DNA of 64,000 bases from Bacillota bacterium. Lineage in GTDB: Bacteria > Bacillota_A > Clostridia > Lachnospirales > Lachnospiraceae. The stretch covers positions 124,001 through 188,000 of the forward strand of contig JAEYMU010000053.1 of NCBI GenBank assembly GCA_023407175.1, given 5' to 3'. The notes beneath the pieces were generated by a model. The model searched no databases. It was not told the DNA's origin and saw only the letters and a program-made list of their open reading frames with translations. Below are positions 8,536 through 18,700 of this stretch, piece by piece (the first letter of the stretch is position 1; every line of letters begins with the position of its first letter). The translations under genes were made by a program, and so were the position numbers.

Positions 8536-9894
8536 CTATTGAATCTGTAATTTCTCCCTTGCAGCCTTCCATTTATCATTCAAATCTGCAAGTGTTGCAT
8601 TCAAATCAAAGCCATCCGTCAGCATCTGTGCGCCCAGCTTCTTATAATCGAAGGTTGTTTCATTTTGTATCGAGGAGAAGTCATCTCCGCCGCCATCATA
8701 CATAATTAGTATCTTATCCGGGCTTAAGGTATCGGCTTCTGCAAGAATAGGATCCTTCTCCTTCGGGAAATTCGTCATGGAGGAGGCGGAGGATACATAA
8801 TTCAAATAGCTGGGATACCAGGCATCGGAATAGAACCATTCAACAAAGGCAATCGCCGCTTCCTGATTCTTGGACGTATTTGTTACACCCATCAGGGAAT
8901 CGCCCTGTACAATTACATTATAGGGATCGGATGCAGTATCTCTGGTAGGAAGATAGAAGGTTCCCAGCTCTGATACATCCTCTGCGCCATTTTTAATGTT
9001 CTGAAGCCCCCAGTCTCCAAGTGCGATCATTGCAGCATTTTTTGTTGCAAACAGAGTCGTTGCCTGATCGTTACCTAAGCCTAAAGGATCCTTTCCAAGT
9101 ACGCCTGAGCTGAACAGGCTGTATATCTTCTGATATGCATTATAAATATCTGTTCCCTCTGCAAAAGGTGCATCCTGTGTAGCCATTGTATTCCAATTCT
9201 GTCCGTTGCCCGATTCCAGAGCCGGCATGAATTCCATAAAAGGATAATCAGGCCATTCGTCCTTTAAGCCCATGGCAAGAGCCATAAAATCAGAATTGCT
9301 TTTGCTGTAATAATCCTGCAGTGTTTTTGCGGCTGCTTCAAATTCTCCCCAGGTGGTCGGTACCTCTACCCCAGCCTCCTGGAACATATCCTTCCAATAG
9401 TATACATACTCATAGCCGGCAGTCATCGGCACTCCAAGTACCTTCCCGTCCACCGCATAGCCGCTTGCCAGTTCATTATTGGCTGCTGCCTCTGTCTGGG
9501 ACAGATCCACCAGATAATCCTTAAATCTTGATAAGGTAAAGGGCTTGTTAAACATAATATCAGGTAACTGATTTGCCGATGCACGCATCTTCATTGCATT
9601 CCAGTATTCCGAATCATCTTTAATTTTCTCGACTTCAACATCTATATTCGGATATTGTTCCTGGAACTTTGCCACCATATCATTTTCTTCAATGAAGGTG
9701 TTTAAGTTGTTATCCCAGATTGTAAAAGTCAAGGTTCCGCTCAAATCTTCCTTAGAAGGTGTTTCTGTTCCTGTTTCCGATGTCTTGGTCGGCTCAGCAT
9801 TATTTTGACCTTCTTCCTTCGCTTTTCCGCATCCGATGAAAGCAGATGTGACCATTGCGAAGGTTAACATTAAAGCTAGTAATTTTTTTCTCAT
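8536..9894 (-). CDS. Sugar ABC transporter substrate-binding lipoprotein
   Basis: An N-terminal lipoprotein signal ends with a lipobox-like 'AFIGC' (Cys about residue 22), followed by a linker rich in Glu/Thr and an extracellular solute-binding family 1 fold ('LSGTLTFTIWDNNLNTFIEE', 'YEYVYYWKDMFQEAGVEVPT', 'NAAMIALGDWGLQ'). The length of 452 residues is normal for CUT1 binding proteins. A longer reading from 9960 exists, but the ATG at 9894 has a GGGAGG site 11 bases upstream and gives a clean signal peptide. It captures oligosaccharides, plausibly from arabinan or galactan, for the two permeases downstream, and it is the first gene of the operon that ends with lacLM. Confidence 0.92.
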   Translation of the reverse strand: MRKKLLALMLTFAMVTSAFIGCGKAKEEGQNNAEPTKTSETGTETPSKEDLSGTLTFTIWDNNLNTFIEENDMVAKFQEQYPNIDVEVEKIKDDSEYWNAMKMRASANQLPDIMFNKPFTLSRFKDYLVDLSQTEAAANNELASGYAVDGKVLGVPMTAGYEYVYYWKDMFQEAGVEVPTTWGEFEAAAKTLQDYYSKSNSDFMALAMGLKDEWPDYPFMEFMPALESGNGQNWNTMATQDAPFAEGTDIYNAYQKIYSLFSSGVLGKDPLGLGNDQATTLFATKNAAMIALGDWGLQNIKNGAEDVSELGTFYLPTRDTASDPYNVIVQGDSLMGVTNTSKNQEAAIAFVEWFYSDAWYPSYLNYVSSASSMTNFPKEKDPILAEADTLSPDKILIMYDGGGDDFSSIQNETTFDYKKLGAQMLTDGFDLNATLADLNDKWKAAREKLQIQ

Positions 9895-10102
9895 AAATAA
9901 AATACCTCCCTTTTTTTGTGAGCACAGCATACCAATGATCCGGAAAATATACCATTCCATATTATCATTTTTCTTGATTATTTTTCACATTGCCATTTCA
10001 GGCTTATTGGTTTTTCGTTGGTTTTATTGATGTAAGGTAAGAAAACCTTGCTTTTATGTCATATTTTTGCTTTATTTTTGAGCAGAAGGTCCACGAAATA
10101 AT

Positions 10103-10136
10103 AAGCGCCATACAAAAAATAATCTGCATGACGCTT
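10103..10136 (-). terminator. Probable terminator of the AraC sensor gene
   Basis: A 12-bp stem (AAGCGTCATGCA paired with TGTATGGCGCTT, two G-T pairs) lies 45 bases after the AraC stop. The downstream bases on the minus strand are only moderately T-rich, so termination may be partial. Confidence 0.5.
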
Positions 10137-10180
10137 TTCCTTTTTTAATATCCGGATTTTATACCGGTACCGGCCTGCTC

Positions 10181-12442
10181 TCACATCGATTTGCGGTAAC
10201 TTGCCGGACTAATCCCGTTCAGCCTTTTAAACATCCGGTTAAAATGCTCCACATTATAGTAGCCTACCATTTCTGCAATTTCATATACCTTAAAGTTTGT
10301 ATTTTTTAATAATTCCTGTGCCTTTTGAATCCTTAGCTCCGTTAAATAGGTGGAGAAGGTCTCTCCCGTCTCCTTCGTAAACCGGTTGGTAAAATACTTT
10401 TCATTCAGACCCACATATTCCGCTACCTTTGCTAAAGACAGATCGGCATTCTCATAATTGTCAATCATATATCTCTTGGCCTTCACAATCGCATCTGTGT
10501 TTGAAATATTTAATTTTGAAGCCGAATAATCCATCACCCAGGCAAAATAATTGGTAACCCACAGCTTCATACTCCTTACATCTTCAATACGCTCTATTTT
10601 ATCAATATAATCATGCTTCTGCCTTCCGAAAACCTCCAAAAAGCTTGAATTATCCCTGTCAAACTGCTTTCCGATGGCTGCTATGACTGCATAAATCTGT
10701 AGCCTGATTTCCTCCAGCGTATCACTATTAAAGAGTCCAAACATTTTTTCCTTTTCCTGATTCATATTTTTCTCATCTGCAATGTAGAGTGCCCGTGCAA
10801 GTTTTTCATATCCCTTTGCCAGCTGCAATATCTTGTCCATCATTTCATTTTCTTCATTCAGATTAATAATCGCATTGTTCCCTTTCAAATACCGCAAAGA
10901 CATTTTTTCTCTTATTTCCTTTACCTGGCTTTCAAATTCGGCATAGCCAAAAGCAATCCTCCCGATACAAACATTAATCTGAACTCCCAGCTCGTGACTT
11001 CCTGTGCGCTGCAGCTCCTCCACCATACTGATGATCCTGGAAGAATAATCCTTTTCTGTAATACGGTAGAGCACCAAAAAGAATTCCGGTCTTTCCATAT
11101 AAATAATGCATCTTGAAACAAATCTGGGATTTCTTTCAAAGCTATTGATCAGTCTGTAGGCGCCCTCCGTTTCACTTTCCCTGGAGCTGTAGTTTTCAAT
11201 ATAGAAGCCCAGAAGCGAATATTGTTCCAGAAAGAATTCCGTCGATTTCTTATTAACCTCCTCAGGAGTCATTTCCCCTTTGATTAAGGCGGCGAAATAA
11301 TCCGCAGGAGTCATATCCACACGGTTGATCTTTTCTTCATATTCGTTGACTAATACTTTCAATCTTCTTACCATGGCATTAAACTGGTGAATCATAGTTC
11401 TTATTTCAAACTGACCCTTGGAGGATATATGGATTTCCAGATTTCCTTCCTCTACCTGCTTGAGACCTCCGCTTATTTCCTCAATGGGCCTGATGATACT
11501 CCTAAGAAAATACCTGGAATAATAGCCGGAAAGCAATAAGATCAAAATAGCTGCCCCCAGGACTAAAATTGCCGTATTCCAAAAATCTGCCGTAAGCTCG
11601 GAGGTTTTGATATAATTTTCAATGTACCAGGTGGTATTATTAAATTGGATTGGTGATTTTATGCAGATATACTCTTCCGATGAAAATTCTCTATCCTCCT
11701 GTGTTGAAAAAACCAGTTCTCCCTCTGTTCCTGTTATCTGGGAAATTCCCAATTTATTCTTTCCGGCAAGATAGGCCTGATTATTTGCCTTGATACGCTC
11801 TGCTGCCCCTGTGGATTGATAGTACATGACCATTTCTATTTTCTGTGACCGGTCTGTTGTTACATCCGGTGCCAACGCAAACACAAGAATTAATGAATCC
11901 TTTTTGCTTCCCATATAAAGATCATTGGTAGCTTTCGTATCATAAAAGCCAATGCTTACTCTATTCTCTTTCTCCAGGGCAGCTTGATACCAATTTGTTT
12001 TAATGATTTCCTCCCGTGCCTGTCTGATTTCATTTATAATATAGGTTTGTTTGCCATCCTTCATATAAAAACTGACTGAAATAATATCCTTGACCGGCTC
12101 CAACACCAGATTTACTGTCTGGGAAAGTTTTTTCTCATAATCATTCCGGATTCTTTGATCCTCTGTATCTGTTCCTGCCGCATACCCCAATATCTCGTTA
12201 TTATTGGTATAAATCATATGGGAAAGCCTCATTGACATGACATCTTCATCAGACTCCAGGTCCGCAATAACAGCTTCCTGGGCTCTTTTAATATTTTCAA
12301 TGGCCTGATTTTTAAACTGCTGGTTCAATACCATAAGCGCCACTACCAAAACAATTAAAATCGGTATCACAATAAAGAAAAGGAATGACATGTAATACAC
12401 TGTTTTTAAGGGCATACGTTTTCTTTTATTTTTTAAGAACAT
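10181..12442 (-). CDS. Membrane-anchored AraC family transcriptional regulator
   Basis: The 753-residue protein has a first membrane helix at about residues 15-40, an extracytoplasmic sensor of about 240 residues (dCache-like), a second helix ('TAILVLGAAILILLLSGYY'), a HAMP-like segment, a middle cytoplasmic region and a C-terminal AraC domain with two helix-turn-helix units ('LSLAKVAEYVGLNEKYFTNR' and 'YEIAEMVGYYNVEHFNRMFK'). This one-component sensor-regulator type is common next to CUT1 importers in Clostridia and probably senses extracellular sugar to switch on the importer-lacLM operon 0.3 kb downstream. The chosen ATG at 12442 has GGAGG seven bases upstream; an upstream in-frame TTG at 12493 has no ribosome site. 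Confidence 0.88.
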   Translation of the reverse strand: MFLKNKRKRMPLKTVYYMSFLFFIVIPILIVLVVALMVLNQQFKNQAIENIKRAQEAVIADLESDEDVMSMRLSHMIYTNNNEILGYAAGTDTEDQRIRNDYEKKLSQTVNLVLEPVKDIISVSFYMKDGKQTYIINEIRQAREEIIKTNWYQAALEKENRVSIGFYDTKATNDLYMGSKKDSLILVFALAPDVTTDRSQKIEMVMYYQSTGAAERIKANNQAYLAGKNKLGISQITGTEGELVFSTQEDREFSSEEYICIKSPIQFNNTTWYIENYIKTSELTADFWNTAILVLGAAILILLLSGYYSRYFLRSIIRPIEEISGGLKQVEEGNLEIHISSKGQFEIRTMIHQFNAMVRRLKVLVNEYEEKINRVDMTPADYFAALIKGEMTPEEVNKKSTEFFLEQYSLLGFYIENYSSRESETEGAYRLINSFERNPRFVSRCIIYMERPEFFLVLYRITEKDYSSRIISMVEELQRTGSHELGVQINVCIGRIAFGYAEFESQVKEIREKMSLRYLKGNNAIINLNEENEMMDKILQLAKGYEKLARALYIADEKNMNQEKEKMFGLFNSDTLEEIRLQIYAVIAAIGKQFDRDNSSFLEVFGRQKHDYIDKIERIEDVRSMKLWVTNYFAWVMDYSASKLNISNTDAIVKAKRYMIDNYENADLSLAKVAEYVGLNEKYFTNRFTKETGETFSTYLTELRIQKAQELLKNTNFKVYEIAEMVGYYNVEHFNRMFKRLNGISPASYRKSM

Positions 12443-12613
12443 GAAGATACCTCCAAAGGACCGTTTCATTGAACCATCGCTTTTATCCTTCAAAACATCC
12501 GTGATTAATATGCTTAATTGATTTTATTATAGACGATAACATAATAAATATCAAACTTTTAACCGCAATCCTGTTCCTGTCTTTGGAGACATGAATATCT
12601 CTTTCTTATGCTA

Positions 12614-12655
12614 ATAAAAAAAGACTGCCACAACTAAGCAATTAGTATGACAGTC
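12614..12655 (-). terminator. Rho-independent terminator of the GH43 gene
   Basis: On the minus strand GACTGTCATACTAA and TTAGTTGTGGCAGTC pair around a short loop, followed by seven T residues (A-run at 12616-12622 on the plus strand). It lies about 50 bases after the GH43 stop codon. Confidence 0.85.
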
Positions 12656-12707
12656 TCTTTCTTGAGCAATATTATGCTGATTATTTCACTGCTCTATCCA
12701 TAACCTG

Positions 12708-15700
12708 CTATTTAACCTTTACGCTGACAACCGATGAAGCATCGCTATATACTACAGTTGATCCGCTTCCTGTGAATGCTACCACTTTGAAATAATATGT
12801 CTTATTGGAGGTAAGACCCTTCTTATTATAGCTTAAGGTTGATCCATTCGCAGTATATACAGCGGAATATGAACCTGTTTTTGATGATGCCATATAAACC
12901 ACATAACCTGTGGCCCCCGGTACCTTGCCCCATTTCACATTGACGGATTTCTTTCCGGCCGTTAATGAAGCCTTTGGTGCTTCCAGCTGTATTTTAAATG
13001 TTTTCGTAATAGCTCCTGAATAATTCCCTATACCGGTTATCTTTACAGCAGCCTCACCAGGATTTGTGTTATTTGAGTAAGATACTTTATAGTCTGTTCC
13101 GGATACCAAGGTTGTTGATCCATCTTTTACTGTTACCGTTGGTTTAATAGCTTTTCCGCTATATGGATAAGCTGAAGCCTCCAATTTCACCGTTAATTTG
13201 GCTGCCGACTTTGCAGTAATAGTAAAGGTCTCCTTTGTTGTCCCTGTGTAGTTCCCTATGCCTGTAATCGTTACTGTTGCAGTTCCCACATCCATATTAT
13301 TTTTATAGGATACGGTATAATCCTTTCTTTCTGCCAATGTGGCCGTGCCGTCCTTTACTGTCACTACCGGCGTTTTGGCTGTTCCGTCATAGGTGTAGGT
13401 GGCTTTTCCCAGGGTCACTGTCAATGCAGCTGCTGCCTTTCCAGTAATAGCAAAGGTCTGTGTAACGGTTCCGGTATAGTTTCCTGTTCCTGTAATTGTT
13501 ACTGTTGCAGTTCCCACATTGATATTGTCTTTATAGGACAGGGTATAGCCAGTTCCTTCTGTTAATATTACCGATCCGTCTCTTACTGTCACTGACGGTG
13601 TCTTCGCTGTTCCGTCATAGGTGTAGGATAATGTCCCCAGTGTCACTGATAATGCAGAGACTGCCTTTCCGGTAATAATAAAGGCCTGCGTCGTGGCGCC
13701 TGCGTAATTTCCTGTCCCTGTAATTATTGCAGTTGCAGTTCCCACGTTGGTATTGTTTGAATAGGACACAGTATAGTCAGTTCCTGCTGCCAGCGCAGCT
13801 GCTCCATCTCTCACTGATACTGACGGTGTCTTAGCTGTTCCGTCATAGGTGTAGCTTGAGGCTCCTAAGATCACGGTCAAGGCAGCGGCTGCTTTACCGG
13901 TAATGGTAATGGTCCGTGTTATTGTTCCGGTATAGTTTCCTTCTCCTGTAACCGTTACTGTCGCAGTTCCTGCATTTACATTGTTTGTATAGGATACGGT
14001 ATAATCTGCTTCCTCTGTTAATACGGTTGAACCATCAGATACGGTTACAGCCGGAGTTTTAGCCGTACCGTCATAGGTATAAACCGAGGTTCCCAAGTTC
14101 ACTGTTAATGTATCTGCTGCCTTTCCGGTAATGGCAAAGGTCTGTGTTGCTGTTCCCGCATAGTTTCCTGCTCCTGTAATCGTTACTGTTGCAGTTCCCG
14201 CCTCAGTATTGTTTGAATAGGATACGGTATAGTCAGTCCCGGCTGCCAATACAGTTTCTCCATCCTTCACCGATACAGCAGGGGTCTTAGCTGTTCCGTC
14301 ATAGGTGTAGGTCGAGGTTCCTAAAATCACTGTGAATGCTGCTGCCGACTTTCCGGTAATGGTAAAGGTCTGTGTCATTGTTCCGGTGTAGTTGCCTGCT
14401 CCTGTAACCGTTACTGTCGCAGTTCCTGCATTTACATTATTTCTATAGGATACGGTATAATCTGCTTCTGCTGTTAATAGGGTTGAACCATCAGATACGG
14501 TTACGGCCGGAGTTTTAGCCGTTCCATCGTAGGTATAGGCTGTGGCTTCTAAGGCTGCTGTTAAGGCAGCTACTTCCTTTGCAGTAATAAGAAAGGTCTG
14601 TGCCGTTGTTCCTGTATAATTTCCTTTTCCCGTAATTGTTATAGTGGCAGCACCTACGTTGATATTATTTTTATAGGATACGGTATAATCAATTCCTTCT
14701 GCCAGGGTCGCTGCTCCGTCTTTCGCCGTTAATGCCGGAGTCTTGGCTGTTCCGTCATAGGTATAGGCTGTAGTTCCCAAGATCACCGTTAATGCAGATG
14801 CCGTCCGTGCAGTAATCGCAAAGGTATCAGTAACACTTCCTGCATAGTTTCCTTTTGCTGTAATAATTACCGTCGCAGTTCCCACATTCATATTGTTCTC
14901 ATAGGCTACGGTATAATCAGTTTCTGCTGTCAGTGTAGTTGATCCCGCCTTCACTATAACTCCCGGAGTCTTTGCCGTTCCGTCATAGGTATAGGTTGAG
15001 GCTTCCAAGATCACTGTTAATTCCGTGTCTCCATCGGCAGTAATCGTAAAATTCCTTGTAACTTCACCGGCATAGTGACCTAGGCCCCTAACGGTAACCT
15101 TTGCTGTCCCCGCATTTATATTATCAGCATAGGATACCTCATAATCCGTTCCCCTGACAAGAGCGGTTGTCCCATCACTCACAAGTACCTCCGGAGTCCT
15201 GGCTGTCCCATCATAGGTATAAGCTGCGGCATCCAATGTTACGGTCAGCACAGCCAGATCAATTGCAGCAATTGTAAAGGTCTCCGACGCAGAACCGGTA
15301 TAGTTTCCTATCCCTGTAATAGTCACAGCTGCGGTACCTACCTCTGTATTGCTGCTGTAATCTACCGTATAGTCTGTTCCCTCTGCAAGAATAGTTAATC
15401 CATCCATTACGGTAACGGAAGGAGTCTTGGCTGTTCCGTCGTAGGTAAATGTTGTTTCACTTAGGATAATATTAAGAGTGGAAGCTGATTTTTCAACAAT
15501 AGTAAAGGTCTGATTGATAATACCTGAGTAGTTTCCTTCACCCGTAATGGTAATTTCAGCAGTACCTACATTCGTGTTATTGCTATAGGATATGCTATAA
15601 TCAGTTCCCTCTGTAAGGGTTATGCCTCCGTCATTTACTGTAACAGCCGGGGTCTTGGCTGTTCCATCATAGGTAACAACCGGTGTATTCACTGATACAG

Positions 15701-18700
15701 CTAAGGCTGTGGTTGATTTGGCAGCAATACTAAAGGTCTGTGCTGCTGTTCCCGCATAGTTTCCTAAGCCTGTTACAGTAACCGTTGCTGTTCCGGCATT
15801 TTTGTTATCCGTATAAGTTACAGAATAATCGGTGCCTTCCACAAGAGGCGTTGCACCATCTGTTACCGTGACCTCCGGAGTCTTGGCTGTTCCGTCATAA
15901 ACATAGGAGGAATCACCAAAGTCAACCGTCAGGGTGGAGACTTCCTTAGGTTCAATCGTATATGTTTTTGTTACTGTTCCTGTGTAATTACCCGAAAATG
16001 CAATCTCCGCAGTTGCAGTTCCTGCATTGGTATTATTCGTATAGGTAACTGTATAATTAGAGGCCGCAACCAGAATTGTCCCATCTTTTACTGTCACCAC
16101 CGGAGCCTTAGCCGTACCATCATAATTATAGGAAGATGTATCCAGGGCTGCATGAAAGGCTGACGCATTCCGCGCAGCTATGGTAAATGTTTTAGTAATT
16201 ACTCCGGTATAGTTAATCATACCTCTAACCGTCACTGTCGCAGTTCCTGCATTTATATTGTTGCTGTAGGTTACCGCATAATCCGTACCCTCTTCGAGAG
16301 TATCAGAGCCATTACCTACTGTAACCGCAGGTATCTTTGCCGAGCCGTTATAGGCATAGGACGCAGCTTCAAGTGCCGAATCATAGGAGGATAAATCGAT
16401 ATCACTGGTAGAGCTCCCGTCAACATACTGGTCAACAATAATATTATCTACCATCTGAATTGAGCTTGTACGTCCTCCCATGAAATATAAGCCTTGTAAT
16501 GTTCCCGTTCCGCTTATGGTAACAGTGCCGGAATATAAAACCACACCCGTTGCTTTATTGGTAATTTTCAGGACTGCCGTTCCGGCGGAGGTATCAACAA
16601 AGGCCTTTATATTGACCCAGGTTGATTTTGGAATCGTAACAGTTCCCTGCCCTCCGTTAATTGACCAGGTGGTTGAGCTGGCCGTGGTTGACAGCTTTAC
16701 AATATATCCTGATGCCACACCGGAATTTATATTATTGGAGGTGTAGGCTCTGGCGGAATTGGTTATTACAAACTGATTTTCATATCCTGTTGCATTTGCA
16801 GCAGATAAGTTCACATCAGTCATTACTGTATACTTACCGGTCACCTGACCTGCGGAAGGGAAAACAGAAACCGCTCCTCTTGTACCGCTTTGTGATGCTA
16901 CCGTAAACTGTGCATATTGCTTTTGGGTATCTCTTTTATTTACAAATGCAAGTCCTGTCTGCAGGTTTGTGGATGTCCAGTAATCCGCAACCGTTGTGGC
17001 CGAATTATAATTTTCTGAATAGGTATGGGTTGCGGCAGTATCCGGCCTCATGAGATACGCATAAAAATATACGTTACTGATCGTACACAAGGCCTCATCG
17101 TATCCTTCTGCTGCCCACCAAGAGCCTTTACCGAAATATACGGTATCAGCTGTATTTGTAAGCCAGTATAACAGATTATAATAATCCGTTATACTTCCCA
17201 CACCTGTTGCTGCATTGCTTAGTATTGTTTTATCATATGCTTTTACGCCATTCACATCAACCTCAAAGCCGGCGGATGTAAGTGAAATTTCTACGGTGGT
17301 TTTTTCTGTTCCTATATAATCCGTAACCATTCCGTAACTATACAGGTTGGCGTCAAAATAACCGCCTGTAGCATTATAGCCCAGGTAGGAACCAGGGGTA
17401 AAATATAGCCTTCCGTTTGCACCCCCGCTTCCCATAAAGGAAAGGATGGTTGCCAGAACTCTATTTACTCCGGTTGATTGAACATCGAATTTGATTTTTA
17501 CGCCTCTCGAATAATCAATTTCCGTATTACTTAGATATGGATTAGGCATGGACAGACTGCCGTCCATTCTCGTTGATAAGTCTTGAGGGTTGCCTACAAA
17601 CGCAGAAGCCAACAGTTGGATTTGACTATAGTCTGTAATTGCTCCATGTACCAGCACCGTATAGGTCTTCTGATAGGTATAATTATCTCTGGAAATTAGT
17701 GCTGTAAGTGTCACATTGGTATCGGTTGACGGAGCAGTTACTGTTCCATTATCTGCGATTACTGATGTATCCGATGATGACCAGCTGATCGAGGTTCCGT
17801 ATAAGCCAGTTGTTGGAAGATTAATGCTGGTATATGCATCTGATACAACAGAGAGATTACTGCTGGTCATAGCAATCGCCGCCGCAGCAGATGGATATTT
17901 GGCGCCCCAGATACAAACATCATTGGTACCGACTGCGGTAAAGCACATTGTGTTTATATTGGTTCCTTCCATAGTCTGCTCAACAAAGAGACCTTCATAG
18001 GCAACTCCGCCAATGACAAGGTTACAATAGGGTTTACCGTTTACCATGGTCCAGGTACCCGTGTATGCACCGGTGATCGTACCATCCGAATTCAAGGTCA
18101 TTTCCGATCCGGCACAGTATTCCAGGTTTGTATAGTCTATACTCTGCTTCTGTAAAATAACCTCATAGGAACCTACAACCTCGGAGGAGGAATATCCGGT
18201 CTGGGATACAGTTTCACCATTATATTCAAATGGTGCTGCTACAAGATAATGATTCTCTGTTGTAAATAATTGATGTACTCTTACACTATGTACTTCCGTA
18301 CCATTATTTGTTCTTGTATGATATACGAGGAAGGCTTTCCCGTCAGGGCTTACAATTGCCGAGTTATGTCCCTGCGCTACCTGTGCGAACTCCTGATAGC
18401 TCCATTTGTAATAGGACATCAGTCTTGTTCCGACATCACTATTTGTATTGGAGGTGCCTGTTGTATACATAGGCGACTGTCCTGAAACATCCGTATAGGG
18501 TCCTGCAGGATTGGCTGATCTGTATACTCTCATATTGTAACCGCCATTTGCAACAAGACTGCCGTTTGTCACAAACATATAATAATACCCATCGATATAT
18601 TCAATATAAGAAGCCTCACCGGAGGTCTGGTATCCGCCTGCCAGCTTGATGCCCATATATGGATCCGACGTATTTGCAGTATAATTATAAGTTGCTGAAG

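Noticed and set aside
12990..16380. Tandem repeats as a CRISPR array or satellite
   Set aside because: Repeats are 228 bases long, in frame, without unique spacers, and encode a continuous domain array.
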